DNA of 64,000 nt from Orenia metallireducens. GTDB taxonomy: Bacteria; Bacillota; Halanaerobiia; Halobacteroidales; Halobacteroidaceae. Location: positions 186,001 to 250,000 of the forward strand of contig NZ_PVNB01000001.1 in NCBI RefSeq assembly GCF_003001995.1, written 5' to 3'. A model generated the notes under the pieces. It had not been told where the DNA came from, made no database searches, and saw only the letters and a program-made list of their open reading frames with translations. The position numbers and the translations under genes are program-made. Of the stretch, positions 27,675 through 37,050 are shown in pieces (positions within the stretch are counted from its first letter, which is position 1; every line of letters begins with the position of its first letter).

Positions 27675-28778
27675 TTAATTTTTATCGAAATAAAGATTCT
27701 CCAATTTATTAACTTTATCAACAAAGTTAAATTCTTTTTCTATTACCTGCTTAGCCAATTGACCCATTTCATCTCTATTCTGATTATTAATCATTTTCAA
27801 TATCTTTTTAGCAATATCCATAGGGTTTTTACTTTCAGCTAAATATCCTGTCTTATTATCTACTATAATTTCAGATATATTACTAACATCAGTACTAACT
27901 ACTGCTTTTCCAACAGCCATAGCTTCTGCAATAACAAAACCAAAACCTTCCCACAAAGCAGTGTGCAATAAGAAATCGATTTGAGACATAATATTATAGA
28001 TATCGGTTCTAAAGCCAGTAAAGATAATATGTTTTTCTAAATCTAGGTTTTTTACTTTTTCTTTTAATTCTTCTTCTAACTCACCTTTTCCAACTATTAA
28101 AACCCTAAAGCTTTCTATCTCTGATCTTATCAAATCTACTGCCTCAATTAAATATTTATGCCCCTTTTGAATATTTAACCTGCCAACATTAGCAATCAAA
28201 GTCATATCTTCATCAATTCCAAACTCTTCTCTTATATTACTTCTTTTAATATTTCTGATTTTATCCAACTTAACCCCATTATAAATAATCTCTATCTTAT
28301 CTTCATCAAGCCAGTGTGACGTATTTCTCAATATCGTCTCTTTAGTTGATTTTGAATTAGCTATTATATCTGTCACACAATCCTTTAATAGAAATTTAGT
28401 ATAAAATCTATCTTTAATAGGAATTGCGCTACCTCTTCTATAAATAATTTTATCTACTCCTGCTAACTTCCCTGCTAAGGCACCAAATTTTAAATCTTGA
28501 GAAAGATTTAAAAATATAACATCTATCTTCTCCTTCTTTAAATAATTGACAAAAGAAAATAGTTTAGCTAAATTTAACACCGATAAACTCCCTTTGACTA
28601 AAACTTTCTTAGTCGTTACACCTTCTTTTTCAACACGCTGATACAATTCACTTTCTGGAATACTGGCAATAGTCACTTCATATCCCCTTTTATGAAGTTC
28701 AATAGCTGTTTCGAAGGTCCATTTTTCTCCTCCTCCCCAAGCCATACAAGTATTTAAAAAAAGTATCTTTTTCATCAT
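27675..28778 (-). CDS. GT4 glycosyltransferase
   Basis: This is a GT-B enzyme of 367 residues. It starts KKILFLNTCMAWGGGEKWTF with the GGGE loop, has LIANVGRLNIQKGHKYLIEA at the start of the donor domain, and ALWEGFGFVIAEAMAVGKAV as the E(x7)E motif. It overlaps the upstream GT2 gene by 4 bp, so the two are translationally coupled. It is probably a core or O-chain hexosyltransferase. Confidence 0.86.
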   Translation of the reverse strand: MMKKILFLNTCMAWGGGEKWTFETAIELHKRGYEVTIASIPESELYQRVEKEGVTTKKVLVKGSLSVLNLAKLFSFVNYLKKEKIDVIFLNLSQDLKFGALAGKLAGVDKIIYRRGSAIPIKDRFYTKFLLKDCVTDIIANSKSTKETILRNTSHWLDEDKIEIIYNGVKLDKIRNIKRSNIREEFGIDEDMTLIANVGRLNIQKGHKYLIEAVDLIRSEIESFRVLIVGKGELEEELKEKVKNLDLEKHIIFTGFRTDIYNIMSQIDFLLHTALWEGFGFVIAEAMAVGKAVVSTDVSNISEIIVDNKTGYLAESKNPMDIAKKILKMINNQNRDEMGQLAKQVIEKEFNFVDKVNKLENLYFDKN

Positions 28779-29530
28779 TTTTCTCTCCCTAATTTAAGTT
28801 GATTCTTCTCCCAAAGTTTAATATACTTTAAAAACTGATAATAAGATGATAGAACAGATAATATAAATCCTTGCATTCCCAATAAAAAACCTTTTTTCAA
28901 AATAAACTTCTTAATAAACTCTACTATAGGTCTTAAGATAATATAAGCTATTCCTATCTTCTTACTAGCTTTATATTTTTTCTCAGCATCAAGGGTGGTA
29001 TAATGATTAATCTTACTTAAGTAATGCTTCAAATCACGATAAGTATAATGAATCAGAGCATTATTTAACTTATCCACTCTGCCTTCCACCTTGACACCTT
29101 CATGGACTAAACCGCTATATCTATTATGAGCTTTAAATAATCGGAGAGTATAATCTGGATACCATCCACAATATTTAATCCACTTACCTAAAAAATAATT
29201 TTTTCTAGGAATTTTGTAACCTTCTGCTTGTGGGCTATTTAACCTATTTAGAATCTCATCTTTCAAAGCTGGAGTAACCCTCTCATCAGCATCTACTACT
29301 AAGACCCATTCCGCTTCTATCTGCTCCAATCCAAAGTTACGTTGTGAAGCAAAATCATCAAACTTTCTTTGATAGACCTGCTGGGTATATTTTTTAGCTA
29401 ACTCAACAGTATTATCATTACTATAGGAATCTATCACAACTATATCATTAATCCAATTAAGGGTTTCTAAACATTCTTCAATATTATCTTCTTCATTATA
29501 AGTCAAGATTAATGCCCCAAGATTATCCAC
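28775..29530 (-). CDS. GT2 glycosyltransferase, WaaE/KdtX-like core glucosyltransferase
   Basis: This GT-A enzyme of 251 residues has the layout of the LOS-core beta-glucosyltransferase family. Motifs are LGALILTYNEEDNIEECLET, DDFASQRNFGLEQIEAEWVL, VVDADERVTPALKDEIL and YRDLKHYLSKINHYTTLDAE. I start it at GTG 29530, where AAAGGAGG lies just upstream. A longer reading frame exists but has no ribosome site. WaaE-type enzymes add glucose to the inner core. The C-terminus is amphipathic and basic, suggesting peripheral membrane binding. Confidence 0.85.
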   Translation of the reverse strand: MDNLGALILTYNEEDNIEECLETLNWINDIVVIDSYSNDNTVELAKKYTQQVYQRKFDDFASQRNFGLEQIEAEWVLVVDADERVTPALKDEILNRLNSPQAEGYKIPRKNYFLGKWIKYCGWYPDYTLRLFKAHNRYSGLVHEGVKVEGRVDKLNNALIHYTYRDLKHYLSKINHYTTLDAEKKYKASKKIGIAYIILRPIVEFIKKFILKKGFLLGMQGFILSVLSSYYQFLKYIKLWEKNQLKLGREK

Positions 29531-29602
29531 TATACCCCCTCCTTTTTTTAAGATAATAATAAAACTCAAGATAAATATTAAAATAGTTTTTAACCCCTAT
29601 TA

Positions 29603-30715
29603 TTAGTCTTTAGATAACATATCATAATATACCTCTTCAGTCTTATTTATCATAGTTTCTATTGTGTACTTATTTAGGACTCGATTATATCCCGCTTCTC
29701 CCATCTCAATTCTTAAATTAGAATTTTCAACCAGTTGTTTAAGCTTCTCAGAGAAATCTTCCACTTCTAAAGGCAACAAAAAACCAGTCTTCCCATCTTC
29801 AATAATCTCCTTTAGTCCACCTACCTTTGTAGCTACAACTACTTTCTTCATCGCCATAGCCTCAATAGCTACTATCCCAAAAGCCTCCTTTTTAGATGGG
29901 ATGATTAGTATATCTAAAATATCTATTATTGCTGGAATATCTTCACGAAAACCTGTTAAATAAACTTGATCTGTTAAATTAAATTGTTTAATCATTTCTT
30001 CTAGACTATTTTTATAAGACTTATCTGGACTATTATCTTGACCTACAATTAAATACTTAATATTTGATATCTGATTTTTTAATTTAGCAGCTATTTCTAG
30101 GATAAACTCTTGGTTTTTATTATCTCCTAGTCTACCAATCGCTCCTACTACTATATCATTGCTATCAATATTAAACTCTTGCTTTAAATTATTATTATAG
30201 AATTTATTATAGTTGAAATCACTAAGATCAACACCATTATAAATCAATTCTAGCTTCTCTAAAGAAATTTTATTTTCCCTAATTAAGATTTCTCTAACTT
30301 CATTAGATACAACAATAATTTTACTTACTTTCTTATATAAATGATGATGAAGATAAGTCTTTCCTAATGGTTTTAAAATATGTCTAGTAATAACAACTTT
30401 AGCTCTTTTAGCAATAGTAGCAGCAATAATAGCTAACCAATAATCCTTGCCACGGTGGGCATGAATAATATCTATTTGCTTCTCTTTAATAATCCTAACC
30501 AACTTAAAAATTGAAATAAAATCTAAAGCATTCTTTAATGGAAGAAATCTAATATCAATATCCAAGTAAGAGAACTTAGTAATTAGATCTTCTTTAATTG
30601 CCAAAGTAAGATTATGACCCCTTTTAGATAACTCTCTTAGTAATTGATATAAGTGTATCTCTCCTCCTCCTAGTACTTTAGCTGAATGAATCTGGAGTAC
30701 ATTTAATTGCTTCAT
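29603..30715 (-). CDS. GT4 glycosyltransferase
   Basis: This is a GT-B enzyme of 370 residues. It begins MKQLNVLQIHSAKVLGGGEI (GGGE loop), contains VVGAIGRLGDNKNQEFILEI, and has KEAFGIVAIEAMAMKKVVVA as the donor motif. I chose ATG 30715, with AGAAGG about 10 bp upstream; the frame is open to 30799 without a ribosome site. Together with the adjacent GT9 enzymes it probably extends the LPS core. Confidence 0.84.
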   Translation of the reverse strand: MKQLNVLQIHSAKVLGGGEIHLYQLLRELSKRGHNLTLAIKEDLITKFSYLDIDIRFLPLKNALDFISIFKLVRIIKEKQIDIIHAHRGKDYWLAIIAATIAKRAKVVITRHILKPLGKTYLHHHLYKKVSKIIVVSNEVREILIRENKISLEKLELIYNGVDLSDFNYNKFYNNNLKQEFNIDSNDIVVGAIGRLGDNKNQEFILEIAAKLKNQISNIKYLIVGQDNSPDKSYKNSLEEMIKQFNLTDQVYLTGFREDIPAIIDILDILIIPSKKEAFGIVAIEAMAMKKVVVATKVGGLKEIIEDGKTGFLLPLEVEDFSEKLKQLVENSNLRIEMGEAGYNRVLNKYTIETMINKTEEVYYDMLSKD

Positions 30716-30822
30716 TATTACTATAACCTTCTCTCTGATTTGATTTAGGTTGATAGTAATAGTTTGAGTTTCTTTATTAAAGTTTATTATATTTTGCATT
30801 ATTGCTACTTACTTCTTACTGT

Positions 30823-31842
30823 TCACTGTTTACTCATCACTGCTCTCAATACATCATCAGCACTAATCTCCTCTAAACACTTATGATGCTCTAAAGGACA
30901 ATGGTGGTGTCCACAGGGGCGACAGTCAATACCATTCTCTATAACCTTATGCTTCTCACCATAGGGACGATACTTCTGCTCATCGGAAGGACCAAATAAG
31001 GCTATTGTCGGTATTCCAACTGCTGCTGCCACATGGACTGGTCCAGTATCACCACTGATAAATAAATTACACCTTGCTGCTAAAGCAGCTAATTCTTTTA
31101 AAGTAGTCTTTCCAGTAGCAATAATTGGTTTAGTTTTCATCATAGCAACTATCTCATTTACCCTCTCTACATCTCCAGGTCCACCAAAGAATATAACTTT
31201 AGCTTGTAACTCTTCTTCTAATCTATCTCCTAGCTGAGCAAAGCCCTCTTTAGTCCATTGCTTAGTCGGCCAGCTACCTCCTGTATTAAGCCCTACTACT
31301 CTATCCTTATCCTTTATATCATGCTCCTGTAAGAAATTTAACATATTCTTACTGGCTTCTTGATTAATCTCTAACTCTACCCCTTGATTATCTATGCTTT
31401 CAAATCCTATCTCTGCTAAAAAGTTAAGGTAAACATCTACCATATGCATGTTTTTAGCAGGAAGCAGTTCTTGATTAAGCCAAATACCCCTTCCTTTACC
31501 ACCAAAACCAATAGTATAAGCTGGATTAATTACTTTCAACAATAGAGCTGTTCTCCAATTACCATGGAGGTTAAGACCTAATTCATAATTGTTCTGACTT
31601 AACCTTCTAGCAAATTTCCAGCTTTTTTTTATACTCCAGTTCTTATTATAAGCATAGACCTGATCCAAATAGGAATTCTCCTCCATAATATCAAAAAAGT
31701 TAGAATTAACTACCATATCTATCTGTGCTGTGGGGAATTTCTCTCTTAAATTTCTAATAAAAGGAGTAACAAAGATTAAATCTCCTAGATATAAGAGGTC
31801 TATTATCAGAATTCTGTTGGCATTACTTATATTGTCATTCAT
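30823..31842 (-). CDS. waaF: GT9 heptosyltransferase (WaaF-like)
   Basis: This GT-B heptosyltransferase-family protein of 339 residues starts RILIIDLLYLGDLIFVTPFI and has VVGLNTGGSWPTKQWTKEGF. The segment LFISGDTGPVHVAAAVGIPT followed by IALFGPSDE is the GT9 donor-site motif. It ends with a cysteine-rich stretch (CRPCGHHHCPLEHHKC), a common feature of this family. The start overlaps the upstream GT9 stop by 1 bp (TAATG). Its last codons lie inside an ACAGT-rich repeat arm. No ADP-heptose genes are in the window, so the actual sugar is not proven. Confidence 0.87.
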   Translation of the reverse strand: MNDNISNANRILIIDLLYLGDLIFVTPFIRNLREKFPTAQIDMVVNSNFFDIMEENSYLDQVYAYNKNWSIKKSWKFARRLSQNNYELGLNLHGNWRTALLLKVINPAYTIGFGGKGRGIWLNQELLPAKNMHMVDVYLNFLAEIGFESIDNQGVELEINQEASKNMLNFLQEHDIKDKDRVVGLNTGGSWPTKQWTKEGFAQLGDRLEEELQAKVIFFGGPGDVERVNEIVAMMKTKPIIATGKTTLKELAALAARCNLFISGDTGPVHVAAAVGIPTIALFGPSDEQKYRPYGEKHKVIENGIDCRPCGHHHCPLEHHKCLEEISADDVLRAVMSKQ

Positions 31843-32885
31843 TAAGACCCACTCCTTAACATCAGATTAACAGCCTTTAGCAGCTGGTCTACACTTATAG
31901 CCTTCATACATTCCTTATTATGCTGGCAGACCCTCTTCCAACAACATTTACATTTACTCTCACTGCTAAGCACGATATTATTCTCTCCATAAGGACCATG
32001 AGTTATGGGGTTTGTGGGACCAAATAGAGCAATTACAGGGGTTGCCATTGCTACTGCTAAATGCATCGGTCCAGTATCACAACCAATAAATAAATCTGCT
32101 TTATCATAGATCCCTGCAAGCTCTTTAAGGTCAGTTCTACCAGCTAAATTATGTGCTCTTTCCTCCATTAAATCTATAATCTTAATGACTCCAGCTCTAT
32201 CAGCAGGACTACCAGTAAAGATAACTTCACAATTTAAATCTCTGATTAAATTATCAGCTACTTCTGCCCAACGCTGGTCCAACCAATTTTTAGAACTCCA
32301 GCTAGTATAGGGATTAATAGTGACCAATCTTTTTCTATCATTTATACTGAACTCTTCTAACAGCTGAGCAACCCTTTTCTCTTCTTCAGGCAAAAGAGTT
32401 ATATCAAAGGCTACAGTATCAGCCTTTACATCTATTCCATGGGCTATCTGAAGGTTTCTATCTATCTGGTGAATCTCTGCTGTAGGTAGTTTAACCTTCT
32501 GTTGATAAAAAAGAGTAGAACCTTCTCTTCCATTAGCAGGACCAACTTTTCTTTTAGCTCCACTCAAATAGGCTGTTAAAGCACTCTTAAATAACCCATG
32601 TACATCTAAAGCTATATCAAATTGCTGTCTTTTTAGTTTCTTAAAAAAGTTTTGTGCCTTCTTTAAGGTCGACCACTTTTGATTCCTAAACTCCTTCTTC
32701 CATTCTTCTTTTGGTAATATAATGATATTATCTATATTTGGATTACCTATCAGCAAATCCTTGGCTTTATCCTCTACAATCCAAGTGATTTCTGCATCGG
32801 GATATCTCTCTCTAGTAGCTTTGGCAACTGGTAGAGCATGAATTACATCTCCAATAGCGCTTAACCTAATCAATAGTATCTTCAT
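31842..32885 (-). CDS. waaC: GT9 heptosyltransferase (WaaC-like)
   Basis: This is a second GT9 enzyme of 347 residues. It begins MKILLIRLSAIGDVIHALPV, has LVTINPYTSWSSKNWLDQRW, and carries LFIGCDTGPMHLAVAMATPV with IALFGPTNP. The N-terminal RLSAIGDVIHALP motif is typical of LPS heptosyltransferase I, which adds the first heptose to KDO. The C-terminus has CKCCWKRVCQHNKEC. It overlaps waaA by 4 bp (ATGA), which fits an inner-core operon. Confidence 0.88.
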   Translation of the reverse strand: MKILLIRLSAIGDVIHALPVAKATRERYPDAEITWIVEDKAKDLLIGNPNIDNIIILPKEEWKKEFRNQKWSTLKKAQNFFKKLKRQQFDIALDVHGLFKSALTAYLSGAKRKVGPANGREGSTLFYQQKVKLPTAEIHQIDRNLQIAHGIDVKADTVAFDITLLPEEEKRVAQLLEEFSINDRKRLVTINPYTSWSSKNWLDQRWAEVADNLIRDLNCEVIFTGSPADRAGVIKIIDLMEERAHNLAGRTDLKELAGIYDKADLFIGCDTGPMHLAVAMATPVIALFGPTNPITHGPYGENNIVLSSESKCKCCWKRVCQHNKECMKAISVDQLLKAVNLMLRSGS

Positions 32886-34198
32886 TTACTTAATTCCTTT
32901 CTTCTAGCTAATAATCTACTTGCTAACTCAACATTACGCCAAGAAGCTCCTTGATTATCATTAATCATCTCTATAGCTTGTCTACTTTGTTCTTCTAAAA
33001 TATCAGGATTACTAAGGTAATATTCCATCTGCTCAATTAACTCTGCTACATTGGAAACTTGAATACCTACCCTATTCTCTAATAGTAGTTTAGTACTGTC
33101 TTTAAAATTGAACATATGTGGTCCAAAAAAGACTAGTTTCCCTTGGGAAGCTGGCTCTAATATATTATGACCCCCCCGTTCAATCAAACTTCCTCCTACA
33201 AATACTAAATCTGCAATACCATATAGCTTGGCTAACTCTCCAATAGTGTCCACTAAGATAACTGATTCTCTAGCTGAATCCCTCTCTTTTATTCTACTTC
33301 TTCTAATGGTATTGATACCCTCCTGCTTATAGAGACTTTCTATCTCTTCGACCCGCTCAATATAACGAGGCACTAATAATAGAATTAAATCGCCAAACTT
33401 TGTCTTTAACTCCTTGTATAGAGGAATTAGTTGTTCCTCTTCATTATCATGGGTACTGCCAGCAACGATAATAGGCTGCTTGGAGTCAAGCTTAAACTCT
33501 TGATAAATAGCTTCTTTAACTTCAGAGTTAACTTTACCATATTCTTGGTCAAATTTAGTATTACCATTATTACAGACTTTAACTTTATCTGCTCCTAACT
33601 CTATAATTCTATTCATATCCTTTTTAGATTGCATACTTAAAATATCTATCTGCTTAAACATATCTTTTAGTAAAGAGCCTAGATACTTATATTGCTTAAA
33701 GCTACTGTCACTTATTCTTCCACTGACAAGCATCACCTTAGCACCTTGCTTTTTACTATATCTTATTAGATTAGGCCATAGCTCGGTCTCCATAATCAAC
33801 ACAAGTTCAGGGTTGATTGCTTTTACCACCTTATTTACTATCATAAAAAAGTCAAAGGGGATATAAATAAAATCATCTGCTTCTTTGATAATTTTTTTTG
33901 CCATATCTCTTCCAGTATTGGTCATAGTAGAAAAGATAATTTTATATTCAGGAAACCTCTGTTTTAACTCAGCTACAACAGGGCTAGCAGCACCTGCTTC
34001 CCCCACTGAAGCAGCATGAACCCAAATAACCTGTTCATCTCTAAAATTATTTATTCTTTTCTTTGACAAAAAACCAAATCTCTCTAATAAAGAAGATATA
34101 TCTTCTTTATTAGTTACAATTCTATAAATTAATACAGGAGAATATAATAATAAAATAATAAGTACTAAAAGATTATAAATAAAATAAGCTAGTGACAT
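32882..34198 (-). CDS. waaA: KDO transferase
   Basis: This inner-membrane-associated GT30 enzyme attaches KDO to the lipid A precursor. One N-terminal membrane helix (AYFIYNLLVLIILLLYSPVL) is followed by VIWVHAASVGEAGAASPVVA, containing the catalytic glutamate region. Then come IIFSTMTNTGRDMAKK, LVLIMETELWPNLIRYS and LVFVGGSLIERGGHNILEPA. I start it at ATG 34198 (438 residues) because AAGGAG lies 8 bp upstream; the frame continues to 34285 without a ribosome site. The CMP-KDO donor comes from the kds genes at 55255-58595. Confidence 0.95.
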   Translation of the reverse strand: MSLAYFIYNLLVLIILLLYSPVLIYRIVTNKEDISSLLERFGFLSKKRINNFRDEQVIWVHAASVGEAGAASPVVAELKQRFPEYKIIFSTMTNTGRDMAKKIIKEADDFIYIPFDFFMIVNKVVKAINPELVLIMETELWPNLIRYSKKQGAKVMLVSGRISDSSFKQYKYLGSLLKDMFKQIDILSMQSKKDMNRIIELGADKVKVCNNGNTKFDQEYGKVNSEVKEAIYQEFKLDSKQPIIVAGSTHDNEEEQLIPLYKELKTKFGDLILLLVPRYIERVEEIESLYKQEGINTIRRSRIKERDSARESVILVDTIGELAKLYGIADLVFVGGSLIERGGHNILEPASQGKLVFFGPHMFNFKDSTKLLLENRVGIQVSNVAELIEQMEYYLSNPDILEEQSRQAIEMINDNQGASWRNVELASRLLARRKELSK

Positions 34199-34304
34199 AC
34201 TTAAACTCCTTTTTATTGAAATAACTACTAAAATTACACCTTGTACTAATAGAAAAATAAGATTTTTCTTTACTATATAAAACATGAAAAATAATTCAAA
34301 TTAA

Positions 34305-34532
34305 TTTAGCAACGAATTAAAGCGAATCATACGAATTAGACATTAACAGATTAAACTAAAAATGCTTCTTCCGCGAATTTTGTTAAAGCAACTTTTAAAA
34401 CCTTATTTTTACCACTAATGGACACTAATTAGCACTAATAAAAGATCTAAAGCATTAAAAAATTTTAAAATATTAATTATTATCTTTAATTCTCTTATCT
34501 GTGTATATTCGTGATAATTCGTGGTTTCAAAG
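34305..34532. repeat. composite ATTCGTG-type hairpin element
   Basis: The left arm begins TTTAGCAACGAATTAAAGCG and the right arm reads TGTGTATATTCGTGATAATT then CGTGGTTTCAAAG. Between them sits a third block of CACTAAT words (34412-34444). It looks like an ATTCGTG element with a second, TTAGTG-type arm in its loop. Confidence 0.6.
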
Positions 34533-34807
34533 TGTTTTCTAATATTTAATTTTTATGTTTTAATTAAAATCTTAAATTATTGTTAATCACAAAGTTGGTT
34601 GTTAAACCAATATTTATCATTTCTTATATAGTTGAGTAATTCAAAAGAGAACTTTTATATTAAACTTCAATTAGGATAGTGCGTTAATATAAGGTCATTC
34701 TTTTTAATTATATAATAAAGTTATTATCTCTTCAATATCAGCTAAGTAATATGAGAAATTAATTCCACCAATATATAGTTTTTTCCTTAAATAAGCATTT
34801 TATTAAA

Positions 34808-34843
34808 AACAAATTAAGTGATGAGAAGATTCCCACCACTTAA
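34808..34843 (-). terminator. terminator downstream of lptD
   Basis: On the minus strand a hairpin with arms TTAAGTGGTGGGAA and TTCTCATCACTTAA (two G-T or mismatch positions) follows the lptD stop. It is trailed by a T-rich stretch. Confidence 0.7.
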
Positions 34844-34859
34844 TCTATCTAATTCTCTA

Positions 34860-36761
34860 TTAAAACTTCAATTCAAGATTCAAACGAATATCCTTTTCTA
34901 ATTGATCATATTCAATTCCAGTATTGAAGCAATCAAACTCTCTAGTCAGAGAATATTTCAAAGTAGATAACTCATCTTCAATAAAGTCATACCCTGCCTC
35001 TATTTCTACATCCCAATAAGGGAATTCCAATTGATTTGTTTGAAAGTTATAACTTACACTAACCTCATTATATAAGTCATCTCTTTCAACCTCTTCATCC
35101 TCAATAGGTGTTTCTCCTACAGTTCCTACATAGTTATATCCTAAAGCGATACTATTATACTCATTAATTTGATAAGAGGTTTTCGTATTGAATTGATAAT
35201 AATTATAATCATCTCCACCTTCATAATTACTCTTACGAACTAAGGCATTCCATTCAAGATCTAAATCATCATTTAACTCTAAATCACTTCCAATACTTGC
35301 AGTAATATAATTTCTCTCTCCAATCTTTTCATCCTCATCTGTCAATAAATCAAATTCAAAAGGAGTCTGTCCAAATTCATTATAATACTGATAATCTAGA
35401 TTAAAATCGAGAAAAGCCACCTTTTGATCAATACCTAGATTGAAATCATAGGTTTGGAAGTCATCACCTGTTCCATATTCAGATGCAGATAGACCTCCAT
35501 TCCAATAGAGGTTAGTATTATCACTTACCCCAACTTGGCTATCTCTTAATCTTAAATCAAACCCTCTTCTAGAAGTCTCAACATCAGTATCTCGCTCATA
35601 GATATTAGCTATTCTAAGATCTGTAGAGAGTAAAGTTCCATTTCCTAAATCCTTATTCTTAATCCCCAAAGAAAACTGTGGTTTATAGTCGTATTCATTA
35701 TCTGCTCCAGCACGTAACTGCCAATAATAATCTGACCAACTCTTATCGAAGGTAATCTCTTTTCCAGTCTCGGGGTCATCCTCATCCCTTCTTAGGTGCA
35801 ATCCAGATTTAACTCCAAAAATATCAGTAGTCAAATCCCACCTTGCTAACCACTCTTTATCCTTATAATCTGGGTCATCCTCATCATCTTCAATATAAGC
35901 ATTATAGCTAAGATTACTAGTAACTCCACCAATCTTATTTATCAAATTGACACTACCATCTAATCCTATCTCTTGATCATAACTTAAATCAGGCTTAAAC
36001 TGAAAGTTCTCACTTGGTGCATAATCATAATCTAAATCTAATTGATTTCCTTTCTTACTTGTAGCCTTAAAATGAACAAATCCCTCTAACTTTTCATCAA
36101 CATAATGATCATAATTAACTTCGAGATAAGCTCCATTATCCCTATTATATCCTAATTTAGGCTCAGGAATAGCATACTTTCTCTGTTCTGTTGGGTCTGA
36201 ACTTAATGTAGTAGTAAAGGTAGGTAGAGGAAGGATCCTCTTACCCTTTATCCATAGATAAACCCCTTTAGCCACAACTTTACCATCAGGATATACATCA
36301 ATTTTCTCAGCTGTTAATTTATAATGGTAATCATCATAATCATGGTAACCAGGAATTAAATCTGTATCCTCCATCACCATCTCATCCTTTAAGATGTTAA
36401 TTACCTTTCCCTTAAATTTAATATTCTCTTCTGCAGCCTTAGCATTATAAAACTTTCCTTCTTCACTAATGTAATCATACTCTAAAGCATCTCCAGAGAC
36501 TTCTCTGCCTTCTTGAACCAAGAGAATATTACCTGAAGCTTTAATAGTTTTAGCTGTTAAATCAACTTCAACCTTATCTGCTTTAATATAATCTTCTCCC
36601 ATTTGAATGACTACATTATCTTCAGCTTGAATCATTTGCGACTCCTCATCTAATATCACAAATCCCTCAGCATCTACTGTAATTGGAACCTGTTCATTAG
36701 CTTGTACAACTGGTGCACATAAGACTAATATTAGTAATACATAAGATAATACTTTCTTCAA
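34860..36761 (-). CDS. lptD: LPS-assembly outer-membrane protein LptD
   Basis: This is the outer-membrane end of the LPS transport bridge. A signal peptide (VLSYVLLILVLCAPVVQA) is followed by an OstA/LptA-like beta-jellyroll domain (about residues 25-150; for example DYIKADKVEVDLTAKTIKAS). A long region of alternating polar and hydrophobic strands then ends LRLNLELKF, a C-terminal aromatic typical of barrels. At 633 residues it is shorter than the 784 of E. coli. The mature protein has only one cysteine (FDCFNTG), so the disulfide pairs of E. coli LptD cannot form. A 32-bp palindrome overlaps its presumed -10. LptA, LptB, LptC and LptF/G are encoded at 51320-54354. Confidence 0.88.
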   Translation of the reverse strand: MKKVLSYVLLILVLCAPVVQANEQVPITVDAEGFVILDEESQMIQAEDNVVIQMGEDYIKADKVEVDLTAKTIKASGNILLVQEGREVSGDALEYDYISEEGKFYNAKAAEENIKFKGKVINILKDEMVMEDTDLIPGYHDYDDYHYKLTAEKIDVYPDGKVVAKGVYLWIKGKRILPLPTFTTTLSSDPTEQRKYAIPEPKLGYNRDNGAYLEVNYDHYVDEKLEGFVHFKATSKKGNQLDLDYDYAPSENFQFKPDLSYDQEIGLDGSVNLINKIGGVTSNLSYNAYIEDDEDDPDYKDKEWLARWDLTTDIFGVKSGLHLRRDEDDPETGKEITFDKSWSDYYWQLRAGADNEYDYKPQFSLGIKNKDLGNGTLLSTDLRIANIYERDTDVETSRRGFDLRLRDSQVGVSDNTNLYWNGGLSASEYGTGDDFQTYDFNLGIDQKVAFLDFNLDYQYYNEFGQTPFEFDLLTDEDEKIGERNYITASIGSDLELNDDLDLEWNALVRKSNYEGGDDYNYYQFNTKTSYQINEYNSIALGYNYVGTVGETPIEDEEVERDDLYNEVSVSYNFQTNQLEFPYWDVEIEAGYDFIEDELSTLKYSLTREFDCFNTGIEYDQLEKDIRLNLELKF

Positions 36762-36782
36762 GGTCTTTCACCCTTTCTAGCA

Positions 36783-36815
36783 ATAATTAACAATAAGTAC
36801 TCATTGTTAATTATA
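36783..36815 (-). promoter_or_regulatory. operator-like palindrome overlapping the lptD -10
   Basis: The arms ATAATTAACAATAAGT and ACTCATTGTTAATTAT (36783-36814) form a 32-bp palindrome with one mismatch. A TATAAT on the minus strand (36815-36810) overlaps its promoter-side end. The palindrome therefore covers roughly -10 to +20 of the presumed transcript, a usual repressor position. No good -35 is seen. Confidence 0.5.
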
Positions 36816-36977
36816 AAAGCAAATAATTTATATTTATACAACTAGTAAATTCTCTAATGATTAGATTTAGTATTAATTATACGCATAAGTCTATCTTACT
36901 AAACTCCTTAGTAAAATTCAAGTTTTAAAGGCTATTTGCTCCAAGTAATAGCTGGAACTTATCTTAAATTTATTATA

Positions 36978-37024
36978 AAAAAGAAAAAATCTACTTAGGC
37001 AGTATATACTACCCAAGTAGATTT
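36978..37024 (-). terminator. terminator of the three-gene surface operon
   Basis: On the minus strand a stem AAATCTACTTGGG / CCTAAGTAGATTT, plus AGTATATACT in the middle, is followed by TTTTTTCTTTTTT. It lies 27 bp after the stop of the beta-barrel gene. Confidence 0.85.
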
Positions 37025-37050
37025 ATAAAATAAAAGATTATTAATTTAGC

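Larger units (their letters stand above)
34199..34859. other. 661-bp gap with eroded hairpin repeats
   Basis: No gene is visible. ATTCGTG-type arms lie at 34305-34341 (starting TTTAGCAACGAATTAAAGCG) and 34498-34532. A TTAGTG-type word cluster (CCACTAATGGACACTAATTA) lies at 34412-34444, and the inverted partner of the 13753 repeat at 34581-34610. The lptD terminator hairpin closes the gap. The waaA promoter is not obvious. Confidence 0.65.
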
